From contig NZ_JABBFY010000003.1 of assembly GCF_012927115.1 (NCBI RefSeq), positions 248,001 to 312,000 on the forward strand: 64,000 bases of DNA. The letters run 5' to 3'. The notes beneath the pieces are model-generated. The model was not told the origin of the DNA, searched no databases, and saw only the letters and a list, made by a program, of their open reading frames with translations. Below are positions 34,416 to 41,682 of this stretch, one piece after another (the stretch's first letter is position 1; each line of letters starts with the position of its first letter). The translations under genes were made by a program, and so were the position numbers. The DNA comes from Sphingomonas sp. G-3-2-10 (GTDB lineage: Bacteria; Pseudomonadota; Alphaproteobacteria; Sphingomonadales; Sphingomonadaceae).

Positions 34416-36054
34416 GCTTCCACGGCGAGGGCGTCTTTTCGAGGTTCATCGGCACTTCGATCAGCACCGGGCCGTCGGCCTGCTTCGCTTCCTCCAGCGC
34501 GCGGGCGAGGCCCTCGGCGCCTTCGGCGAGGATGCCCTTCACCCCGAACGCGGTAGCCAGCGCCACGAAGTCCGGATTGTGGAGGTTCGACGCGATCAGG
34601 CGGCCGCCATATTTGTTGGCCTGGATGCGGCGGACATTGCCGAAATTGCCGTCGTTGAACACGATCGCGATCAGCGGGATGTTGTGCAGCACCGCGGTCG
34701 CCAGTTCGGGCATGGTGTACATGAAGCCGCCATCGCCATTGACCGAGATCACGCGCCGCTTGCCCGCACCGACCTGCGCTCCCAGCGCAGTGGCGAAGCC
34801 ATAGCCGAGCGTGCCCTGATAGCTGGAATTGACATAGGTGCGCGGGGCAAGGATCGGCAGGGCATAGCGCGAAGTGTAGCCGACCTGGGTCATCTCATCC
34901 ACGAACACATCGTCATCGTCCATCGCGGCGCGGATCACGTCGAGGATGCCGACCTGCGGCTGGATCTCGGCGGCGACTTCCTCGCGGAAGGCAGCGCGGA
35001 TCGCGGCGAATTCGGCGGTGCGCGGCGCGGGCGAGGGATTGAGCGCGGCGATGGCATCGACCAGCAGGCGCGTGGCCGGAGCGGCGTCGGCGACGATGCC
35101 CACGGCGGGCGGCGCGATGCGGGTGATCTCGGACTGGTCGAGGTCGATATGGACCACCTTCAGCCGGGCATCGCTGCCCCATTCGCGCAGCTGGGTCATG
35201 CGGCTGCCGATGCCGATAACGACGTCGACGTCGGGCCAGTGCGGGATCGCGGCGGCGGCGGGCAGCGAATACTCATCGTCCGAGCGGACCACGCCGCGGC
35301 CCATATGGCGGCTGACGATCGGCGCCTGGATGAGTGCCGCGAGTTCGCGAACTTCGGCGCCGGCTTCCTGTGCGCCGCCACCGACGATGATCATCGGGTT
35401 CTTCGCGCCTGCGATCAGTTCAGCGGCGCGTTCGATCGCAGCGGGATCGGCTGCCGGGTTGGTCAGGGCAGGCTTTGCTTGCGGATAGGCGAAGAAGCCG
35501 GTCTGGGCGAGAATGTCGGGCGGCACTTCGAGCGCGACGGGGCGCGGCCGGCCGGTCAGCAGCTGGCGGAACGCTTCGTCGAGCAGGCCGGGGATCTGGC
35601 TGGCGTGCGTCGCGCGCGCCGACCATTTGGTGAGGCTGCGCAGCAGGCCGTCCTGATCGTTGATCTCGTGCAGCGCGCCCTGACGCCGGTCGATCATCGC
35701 GCTGTTGACCGTGCTGGTCAGCACGAGGACGCGGGCGTTGGTGGCGTAGGCGGTGGACAGCGCCGCGCCGGCATTGAGCAGGCCGGGGCCGGGCACGACC
35801 GCGCAGACGCCGGGCTTGCCGGTCACCATCGCATAGCCGAGCGCCATATAGGCCGCGCCCTGTTCGTGGCGGCTGTGCAGCACGCGGATGCCGTCGCCGT
35901 TGCGCTGAAGCCCGTCGAAGAACTCGTCGAGCTGCACGCCCGGCACGCCGAACAGCGTGTCGACACCCCAACGATGCAGGCCCGCGACCAGCGCATCGCC
36001 GCCCGTCATCCGGTTCGGCTTGGTCTCGATTGCCCGGGCCTGATCATCCGCCAT
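34390..36054 (-). CDS. Thiamine-diphosphate enzyme (acetolactate synthase/2-oxoacid decarboxylase-like)
   Basis: 554 residues. The catalytic glutamate is in LHSRHEQGAAYMALGYA, the middle domain is present (about residues 190-320), and the ThDP motif GDGGFMYTMPEL...VFNDGNFGN (GDG-x-NN type) is intact. It groups with the acetolactate synthase/benzoylformate decarboxylase superfamily; no regulatory-subunit gene is nearby, so it is probably not a biosynthetic acetolactate synthase. Decarboxylation of an arylpyruvate to the aldehyde would fit the nearby aminotransferase, dehydrogenase and ALDH. I choose the ATG at 36054 (GGGGAAA upstream) over 36084. Two IclR-type sites lie just upstream. Confidence 0.85.
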   Translation of the reverse strand: MADDQARAIETKPNRMTGGDALVAGLHRWGVDTLFGVPGVQLDEFFDGLQRNGDGIRVLHSRHEQGAAYMALGYAMVTGKPGVCAVVPGPGLLNAGAALSTAYATNARVLVLTSTVNSAMIDRRQGALHEINDQDGLLRSLTKWSARATHASQIPGLLDEAFRQLLTGRPRPVALEVPPDILAQTGFFAYPQAKPALTNPAADPAAIERAAELIAGAKNPMIIVGGGAQEAGAEVRELAALIQAPIVSRHMGRGVVRSDDEYSLPAAAAIPHWPDVDVVIGIGSRMTQLREWGSDARLKVVHIDLDQSEITRIAPPAVGIVADAAPATRLLVDAIAALNPSPAPRTAEFAAIRAAFREEVAAEIQPQVGILDVIRAAMDDDDVFVDEMTQVGYTSRYALPILAPRTYVNSSYQGTLGYGFATALGAQVGAGKRRVISVNGDGGFMYTMPELATAVLHNIPLIAIVFNDGNFGNVRRIQANKYGGRLIASNLHNPDFVALATAFGVKGILAEGAEGLARALEEAKQADGPVLIEVPMNLEKTPSPWKHVHGRKVR

Positions 36055-36075
36055 CACGATTCGTTTCCCCAATAT

Positions 36076-36092
36076 GTAACGCAATACGAGAC
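36076..36092. promoter_or_regulatory. IclR-type palindrome, ThDP/GlxA gap, site A
   Basis: GTAACGCAATACGAGAC, 22 bp upstream of the chosen ThDP-gene start. Its centre is 20 bp from that of site B. Confidence 0.55.
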
Positions 36093-36095
36093 GCT

Positions 36096-36112
36096 GTTGC
36101 GTATTTTGTGAT
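36096..36112. promoter_or_regulatory. IclR-type palindrome, ThDP/GlxA gap, site B
   Basis: GTTGCGTATTTTGTGAT, a degenerate right arm but a good left arm and the regular 20-bp spacing to site A. Confidence 0.45.
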
Positions 36113-36228
36113 TATTTGCAACCATGCGGATGCAATAACCGGCTGCTTTTGTGCGAATTGTGCGTTTGGCCGCCGGTTGCGACATGGCGGGGCAGCCCGC
36201 GGCGGACGGAAGGTCCAGGTGGTCAGAT

Positions 36229-37218
36229 ATGAGCATGGCACGAACTCCGGCACCGCTGCGCACGCTGGTCCTAGCGTTCGATGGGGTCAATCTGCTCGAC
36301 ATCGGCGGACCGCTTCAGGCGCTGGAGGCCAGCGAGGCGCGCAAGGGCGCGTCGGAGCATTACGAAACGATCGTGGCATCGGTGCGCGGCGGCGAGATCC
36401 GGACCTCGACCGGGATGCCCATCGTGACGCAGCAGCTAACCGGGATCGACCCCGCGACGATCGACACGGTGATCGTCGGCGGGGGCAGCGCCAACGGGCG
36501 GCCGATCGTGCCCGCCGATCTGGTCGAGTGGATCGCCGCCAATGAAGCCGCGTTCCGGCGAGTCTGTTCGATCTGCGCGGGCGCGTTCGTGCTGGCGGCG
36601 ACCGGACTGCTCGCCGGGCGGCGTGCGACGACGCACTGGCATTGGGCGAAGCTGCTTCAGGCGGAAAATCCGGAAATCGCGGTCGAGCCCGATTCGATCT
36701 GGGTGAATGACGGGCGGATGTGGACCTCAGCCGGGGTGACGGCGGGGATCGACCTGACGCTGGCGCTGATCGAGCAGGATTATGGCCATCGCATCGCGAT
36801 CGAAGCGGCGCGGCGGCTGGTGGTGTTCATGAAGCGGCCGGGGGGACAGTCGCAATTCTCGGTGCCGTTGCTGTTCCAGAGCAGGGGAGATGACGGCTTT
36901 GCCGAGCTCCATGCGTGGATGCGGCAGAATCTGACGGGCGATCTGCGGGTTAACCGGCTGGCGGCGCAGGCGGGTATGTCCGAGCGCAGCTTCGGCAGGC
37001 TCTATACCGCGCGCATGGGTGAGACCCCCGCGCGGGCGGTGGAAGCGATGCGCGCGGAGGCGGCGTGCGGGTTGCTCGAATCGACCGCGCTTTCGGCCAA
37101 GCAGGTCGCGGCGGCGGCGGGCTTTGGCGACGAACAGAATCTCCGGCGCGTGTTCGTGCGGCGTTTCGGCGTCAATCCGGCCGAATATCGCCAGCGGTTC
37201 GCGGCTGGCGGGATTTGA
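36229..37218 (+). CDS. GlxA-type AraC-family regulator with DJ-1/PfpI domain
   Basis: 329 residues. The N-terminal DJ-1/PfpI-like domain (residues about 1-190) retains the elbow cysteine in RVCSICAGAFVLAATGLLAG; the C-terminal 100 residues hold two AraC helix-turn-helix units (RVNRLAAQAGMSERSFGRLY and AAAAGFGDEQNLRRVFVRRFG). This is the GlxA/FtrA layout; such regulators sense small nitrogen compounds. It is divergent from the ThDP gene and 63 bp before the exported DJ-1 paralogue, which it probably controls. Ribosome-binding site AGGTGG lies upstream of the ATG. Confidence 0.88.
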   Translation: MSMARTPAPLRTLVLAFDGVNLLDIGGPLQALEASEARKGASEHYETIVASVRGGEIRTSTGMPIVTQQLTGIDPATIDTVIVGGGSANGRPIVPADLVEWIAANEAAFRRVCSICAGAFVLAATGLLAGRRATTHWHWAKLLQAENPEIAVEPDSIWVNDGRMWTSAGVTAGIDLTLALIEQDYGHRIAIEAARRLVVFMKRPGGQSQFSVPLLFQSRGDDGFAELHAWMRQNLTGDLRVNRLAAQAGMSERSFGRLYTARMGETPARAVEAMRAEAACGLLESTALSAKQVAAAAGFGDEQNLRRVFVRRFGVNPAEYRQRFAAGGI

Positions 37219-37281
37219 CGGCTGGCTGTCGTTTCGGCCTTACCCTTCGCTTGCTAGTCCGCCCGGCGAAGGAGACACCGC

Positions 37282-38133
37282 ATGACGATGGACCAGGGCG
37301 AACCGGGCAATGCAGGCCGCAGACAATTCCTCCAGTCGGCCGTTGCCGCTGGCGTGGGCGGCTATCTGATGTCGCAGAGCGCGGGCGCGCAGACTGCACC
37401 CAAGCCGATCCCGCCGGGGACGCTGGGCGCGGCGGGCGCGGGGCCGGATCGGCCCAAGATCGCAATGCTGGTCCATCCCAAGATGGTTATGCAGGACCTG
37501 ATCGGGCCGATGACGGTGTTCAACCTGATGCGCTGCGAGATTCATCTGGTGTGGAAGACGCGCGAGCCGGTGATGACCGAACTGGGCATCACGGTCGCGC
37601 CGACCACAACCTTCGCCGAATGCCCCGAAGTGGTCGATGTGCTGTTCGTGCCCGGCGGCCTCGATGGCACGATCGCGCTGATGGACGATGCCGAGGTGCT
37701 CAAATTCCTCGCCGATCGCGGCAAGACGGCGCGCTACATCACCAGCGACTGCACCGGATCGTTGCTGCTCGGCGCGGCGGGGCTGTTGCAGGGATATAAG
37801 GCGACGAGCCACTGGATGGTGCGCGACGAACTGGCGCTGATGGGCGCGATCCCCGTGCATGACCGGGTGGTGCAGGACCGCAACCGGATCACCGGCGGCG
37901 GGGTGACCGCGGGGATCGATTTCGGGCTGACGCTGGCGGCGCTGCTGCGCAGCCGCGAGGAAGCCGAGACGATCCAGCTGGTAATCGAATATGCCCCCGC
38001 GCCGCCGTTCGACGCGGGAACCCCCGAGACCGCACCCAAGGCGATCGTCGATCGGCTGATGTCGCGCCGGGGACCGACGGTCGAGCAGGCGCGGCAAAAG
38101 GCGCAGCGCGCAGGGCGGGCGCTGAAGCGCTGA
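37282..38133 (+). CDS. Tat-exported DJ-1/PfpI family protein 2 (isonitrile-hydratase-like)
   Basis: 283 residues. The N-terminus has a clear twin-arginine signal, GRRQFLQSAVAAGVGGYLM, ending near SAGAQTAP. The mature part is a DJ-1/PfpI domain with LFVPGGLDGTIALM, the elbow cysteine in SDCTGSLLLGAAGLL, SHWMVRDELALMGAIPVHDR and TGGGVTAGIDFGLT, matching the protein at 15913-16689 and the InhA branch. It lacks the DNA-binding domain of the neighbour at 36229. Predicted periplasmic. The catalysed reaction is not known; isonitrile hydration is one candidate. Confidence 0.82.
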   Translation: MTMDQGEPGNAGRRQFLQSAVAAGVGGYLMSQSAGAQTAPKPIPPGTLGAAGAGPDRPKIAMLVHPKMVMQDLIGPMTVFNLMRCEIHLVWKTREPVMTELGITVAPTTTFAECPEVVDVLFVPGGLDGTIALMDDAEVLKFLADRGKTARYITSDCTGSLLLGAAGLLQGYKATSHWMVRDELALMGAIPVHDRVVQDRNRITGGGVTAGIDFGLTLAALLRSREEAETIQLVIEYAPAPPFDAGTPETAPKAIVDRLMSRRGPTVEQARQKAQRAGRALKR

Positions 38134-38143
38134 ACGAAATCTC

Positions 38144-38185
38144 GCCGCCCCGCGCAATCGCGATGCAAATCGCGTGCGGGGCGGC
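38144..38185. terminator. Nested hairpin after the second DJ-1 gene
   Basis: Outer arms GCCGCCCCGC and GCGGGGCGGC pair perfectly (10 bp); inside, CGCGAT-GCAA-ATCGCG makes a second 6-bp stem. It lies 10 bp after the DJ-1 stop and separates the catabolic region from the amino-sugar genes. Confidence 0.5.
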
Positions 38186-38221
38186 TAGGACGGGTCATCT
38201 TCCAACCGGGGTGATGCGTTC

Positions 38222-39085
38222 ATGGTCTATTTTCTCGGCATCGACGCAGGCGGCAGCCATTGCCGCAGCCGGCTGATCGACGCGAACGGGACGATCATCG
38301 GCACCGGCGAAACCGGCCCGGCCAATGCCCGGATCGGGATGGAACTGCTCCACGCGACGCTGTGGGACGCGTGCAGCCAGGCGATCGACAAGGCGGGCCT
38401 CGATGCCGAGGCGGCGTCGACCATCCATGCGGGCATGGGTATCGCCGGCATCTCGCGCCCCGGCGTGCGCGACAGCCTTGCCGCGCTGGAATTCCCCTTT
38501 GCATCGGTCGCGTTCGAAACCGATGCGGTGATCGCCAATATCGGCGCGCATGGCGGCGAGGATGGCGCGACCTTGGTGATCGGCACCGGCAGCATCGCGC
38601 TGGTCCGCGTCGGCGGGCATAATTTCTCGATCGGCGGATACGGCTTCCCGATCTCCGACGAAGGCAGCGGTGCTGCGCTGGGGCTGAGCGCGATGCGCCA
38701 CGCCCTGCGCGCGCTCGATGGGCGGAGCGAGCGGACCCCACTGTCGATCGCGGTCGCCGCGCGCTTCGGGCATGAGACAGCGCGGGCGGTAGCGTGGATG
38801 GATGAGGCGAGTCCGAAGGATTATGCCGAACTGGCGCCGCTGGTGATGGACTATGCCGAGAATGACGACGCGATCGCCCGGTCGATCGTCGAGGACGCGG
38901 CGCTGCATATCGAGCGGTTCATCCACACCGTGCTGGCGCAGGGCGCGCCGGCCTGCGCGCTGGCGGGCGGCCTGTCGAAGCGGATGCGGCCCTGGCTACG
39001 CGAGCGGACGACGGCGAAGCTGGTCGATCCGCTGGGCGATCCGCTGGACGGCGCGCTGCTGCTGGCGGGGTATCGGAAGGGCTAG
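38222..39085 (+). CDS. BadF/BadG/BcrA/BcrD-type ATPase, probable N-acetylglucosamine kinase
   Basis: 287 residues with the actin-fold sugar kinase loops: FLGIDAGGSHCRSRLID (phosphate 1), HAGMGIAGISRP, the GATLVIGTGSIALV phosphate 2 loop with GxGS, GGYGFPISDEGSGAALGL, and ALAGGLSKRM (adenosine). Members phosphorylate N-acetylglucosamine or related sugars with ATP. It sits tail-to-tail (4-bp overlap) with nagA and near murQ, so amino-sugar recycling is the likely role. Specificity (GlcNAc, glucosamine or MurNAc) cannot be read from the sequence. Confidence 0.82.
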   Translation: MVYFLGIDAGGSHCRSRLIDANGTIIGTGETGPANARIGMELLHATLWDACSQAIDKAGLDAEAASTIHAGMGIAGISRPGVRDSLAALEFPFASVAFETDAVIANIGAHGGEDGATLVIGTGSIALVRVGGHNFSIGGYGFPISDEGSGAALGLSAMRHALRALDGRSERTPLSIAVAARFGHETARAVAWMDEASPKDYAELAPLVMDYAENDDAIARSIVEDAALHIERFIHTVLAQGAPACALAGGLSKRMRPWLRERTTAKLVDPLGDPLDGALLLAGYRKG

Positions 39086-40236
39086 GCTTCGCCTTCGTCC
39101 GATCGCTGCCCAGCGATCCATGTGGCGGTGACGCGGCGGTCTTCGTCCAGATGCACCAGATCGGCGGCGAGGCCGGGAGAGATCGCGCCGGTACGCCCCG
39201 CTAGCCCCAGAAACGCAGCCGGGTTCCCGCTGGCCATCAGCGACGCTTCGGCAAGCGAATGGCCGAGCAGGTCCATCGTGTTGCGCACCGCCTGCGCCAT
39301 CGTCAGCGCCGATCCGGCCAGTGTGCCGTCGGCGCCGGTGACCATGCCGTCGGCGAGATGGATGCGCCGATCCATCAGCGCGAAGTCCCGCGCGACGCCC
39401 CCCACCGGGGGCATCGCATCGGTGACCAGCATCGCCCCGTCGATCCCGCGTGCGGCCAGCGCGATGCGCAGTGTGGTGGGGTGGACGTGGTGCCCGTCCA
39501 CGATCAGGCCGAAGCGGCTGGCGCGATCCTCGATCGCCGCGCCGACCATGCCGGGCTGACGATTGCCGAGCTGAGTCATCGCGTTGAACAAATGGGTGAA
39601 GCCGTGCAGCCCCTCGGCCAGTGCGGCGCGGGTCTGGTCGTAATCGGCCATGCTGTGTCCCGCCGCCACGATCACGCCTGCATCGGCCAGCGCGCGAATC
39701 GCGCCGGGCGGGGCCAGCTCAGGCGCCAGCGTGATCATCCGGATGCCGGGGCGCGGGCGGGAGAACAGCTCGATCGCGGCCGGATCGAGCGCGCGGAATT
39801 TCGACGCGTCGTGGATGCCCTTCTTGTCCACGTTGAGGAACGGGCCTTCGACATGGATGCCCAATATGCCCGGCTCGCCGGCAAGGATCGCTTCGTCCAC
39901 CGCGTCCATCGCCGCTTCGACCACCGACAGATCGTCGCTGATCAGCGTGGGCAACAGGCCGGTAGTGCCGAAGCGGCGATGCGCGGCGGCGATAGCGCGG
40001 ATGCCCGCGACGGTGGGCATGGCGTTGAACAGAACGTCGCCGCCGCCATTGACCTGCGTGTCGATAAAGCCGGGCAGCAGCCAGCCGCCGCCCAGGCGGA
40101 TGCGTTCGGCATCGGGCGGAACGGTGTCGAGCGGGACGATGCCGGCGATGCGTTCGCCTTCGATCAGCAGCGCGTGGCCCTGCAGCACCGCATCGGGCGT
40201 GACGATCACTGCGCCTGTCAGGGCCGTGGCGGTCAT
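39082..40236 (-). CDS. nagA: N-acetylglucosamine-6-phosphate deacetylase
   Basis: 384 residues. Family motifs are clear: GGGWLLPGFIDTQVNGGGDVLF near the N-terminus, HVEGPFLN with the metal glutamate, AAGHSMADYDQ, FTHLFNAMTQ (second metal histidine) and VTDAMPPVGG with the catalytic aspartate. It removes acetate from GlcNAc-6-phosphate, feeding glucosamine-6-phosphate into glycolysis or wall synthesis. The ATG at 40236 fits the family start; its ribosome-binding site is weak. It is divergent from murQ, whose product is its substrate. Confidence 0.93.
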   Translation of the reverse strand: MTATALTGAVIVTPDAVLQGHALLIEGERIAGIVPLDTVPPDAERIRLGGGWLLPGFIDTQVNGGGDVLFNAMPTVAGIRAIAAAHRRFGTTGLLPTLISDDLSVVEAAMDAVDEAILAGEPGILGIHVEGPFLNVDKKGIHDASKFRALDPAAIELFSRPRPGIRMITLAPELAPPGAIRALADAGVIVAAGHSMADYDQTRAALAEGLHGFTHLFNAMTQLGNRQPGMVGAAIEDRASRFGLIVDGHHVHPTTLRIALAARGIDGAMLVTDAMPPVGGVARDFALMDRRIHLADGMVTGADGTLAGSALTMAQAVRNTMDLLGHSLAEASLMASGNPAAFLGLAGRTGAISPGLAADLVHLDEDRRVTATWIAGQRSDEGEA

Positions 40237-40367
40237 GACGTGGGCGCCGTTTCGTCGAAAATCGGAGTCTCGCTGCTCACCGCTCCTCCAATAGCGATGG
40301 TGCGAGCCGCGCCAATGCGTATTAGTTGGCAACGCTATAGCTTCCGCGCCTTCATTCGAGAGTGAGC

Positions 40368-41243
40368 ATGTCCACCGAAACCGTCGATCCGCGCTTCATC
40401 GATATCGATCTCTGGCCGACCCAGGTCGCGATCGAGGCGATGCTGGAGGGCCAGATGGCGGCGATGGCGACGATCCGGGGACAGGCGGGCGCGATCGCGG
40501 CTGCGGCGGAGGCCGCGGCCGACCGGCTGCGGCGCGGGGGACGGCTGGTCTATGCCGGAGCGGGCACCTCTGGCCGCGTCGCGGTGCAGGACGGAGTCGA
40601 GCTGGGGCCGACCTATGGCTGGCCCGAGGACCGGACGGTGTATCTGATGGCGGGCGGGCGCAAGGCGCTGACCGATGCGGTCGAAGGCGCCGAGGACGAT
40701 GCCGAAGCGGCGCGGGCGGAGATCGCCGAAGCCGGCGTCGGCCCCGACGATGTGGTGATCGGCGTCGCGGCGAGCGGGCGGACGCCTTACACCGTCGCGG
40801 CGGTCGAGGCCGGCCGCGCAGCCGGTGCGCTGACGCTCGGCATATCCAACAATCCCGATACGCCCTTGCTGGCGGCGGCCGAGCATCCGCTGCTGATCGA
40901 GACGGGCAGCGAGCTCGTCGCCGGATCGACGCGGATGAAGGCGGGCAGCGCGCAAAAGGCGGTGCTCAACCTCTTCTCCACCGCGACGATGATCCGGCTG
41001 GGGGGCGTCTATCGCGGCCGGATGGTCGGGATGCGCATCTCGAACATCAAGCTGGGCAAGCGCGCCGTGGCGATGGTGGCCGAACTGGCCGAAGTCGATG
41101 GCGGAACCGCGCAGGCGGCGCTGGACGCGGCCGGCCGCGATATCCGCAAGGCCGTGCTGATCGCGAAGGGCATGGATGGCGACGCCGCCGATGTCGCGCT
41201 GGCCGAAGCCGGGGGCGATTTGCGCCGGGTTATCGGCGCCTGA
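40368..41243 (+). CDS. murQ: N-acetylmuramic acid 6-phosphate etherase
   Basis: 291 residues. The SIS-fold signature VYAGAGTSGRVAVQDGVELGPTYG is the MurQ substrate loop with its catalytic glutamate, and VIGVAASGRTPYTVAA and SELVAGSTRMKAGSAQKAVLN are diagnostic. It cleaves the D-lactyl ether of MurNAc-6-phosphate to give GlcNAc-6-phosphate and lactate in peptidoglycan recycling. I take the ATG at 40368 over an overlapping GTG at 40362. Together with nagA and the BadF-type kinase it makes a recycling set. Its 3' end overlaps the DUF188 gene by 14 bp. Confidence 0.93.
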   Translation: MSTETVDPRFIDIDLWPTQVAIEAMLEGQMAAMATIRGQAGAIAAAAEAAADRLRRGGRLVYAGAGTSGRVAVQDGVELGPTYGWPEDRTVYLMAGGRKALTDAVEGAEDDAEAARAEIAEAGVGPDDVVIGVAASGRTPYTVAAVEAGRAAGALTLGISNNPDTPLLAAAEHPLLIETGSELVAGSTRMKAGSAQKAVLNLFSTATMIRLGGVYRGRMVGMRISNIKLGKRAVAMVAELAEVDGGTAQAALDAAGRDIRKAVLIAKGMDGDAADVALAEAGGDLRRVIGA

Positions 41244-41682
41244 GCTGAACCAGCGCGGTGTCGAGCGCCTGAAGGAAGCGCGAGCGATCGGTTTTCGAGA
41301 AGGGCGCGGGGCCGCCAAGCTGCTCCCCGCCCGCGCGCAGATCGGCCATGATCGCGCGGGTGGCGATGGCGCCGCCGATCGAACTGGTGGTGAAGGGCTT
41401 GCCGGTGGGCGACAGCACCATCGCCCCGGCCTTCAGCGCGCGATCGGCGAGCAATATGTCGGCAGTGATGACGATGCTTTCCGTATTGGCCTGTTCCGCG
41501 ATCCAGTCGTCCGCCGCGTCGAAGCCGTCGCTCACCGTCACCCGCTTGAGCAACGGATGCTGCGGGATGCGCAGGAAGCTGTTGCTCACCACCGTGACGG
41601 GCGCCTCGTGCCGGAAGGCGACCTTGTAGATCTCCTCCTTCACCGGGCAGGCGTCCCCATCGACGAGGATGTGCGGCGTCAC
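41230..41682 (-). CDS. UPF0178 / DUF188 (YaiI) family protein
   Basis: 150 residues. The start ILVDGDACPVKEEIYKVA and the block VITADILLADRALKAGA...SPTGKPFT are the family landmarks; the conserved aspartates resemble a PIN-like nuclease site, though no activity is established for the family. Its GTG start overlaps the stop of the DEAD-box helicase gene (GTGA), so it is co-translated with it. A role in RNA processing alongside the helicase is a guess. Confidence 0.9.
   Translation of the reverse strand: MTPHILVDGDACPVKEEIYKVAFRHEAPVTVVSNSFLRIPQHPLLKRVTVSDGFDAADDWIAEQANTESIVITADILLADRALKAGAMVLSPTGKPFTTSSIGGAIATRAIMADLRAGGEQLGGPAPFSKTDRSRFLQALDTALVQLRRR

Noticed and set aside
36116..36136. TTGCA...TGCAA inverted repeat as a third IclR-type site before the GlxA gene
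   Set aside because: The arms and spacing do not follow GTnnCG-N5-CGnnAC.
40329..40345. GCAACGCTATAGCTTCC in the nagA/murQ gap as another IclR-type site
   Set aside because: Only the left half matches the 17-bp palindrome; the right arm is lost and the genes are not part of the catabolic cluster.
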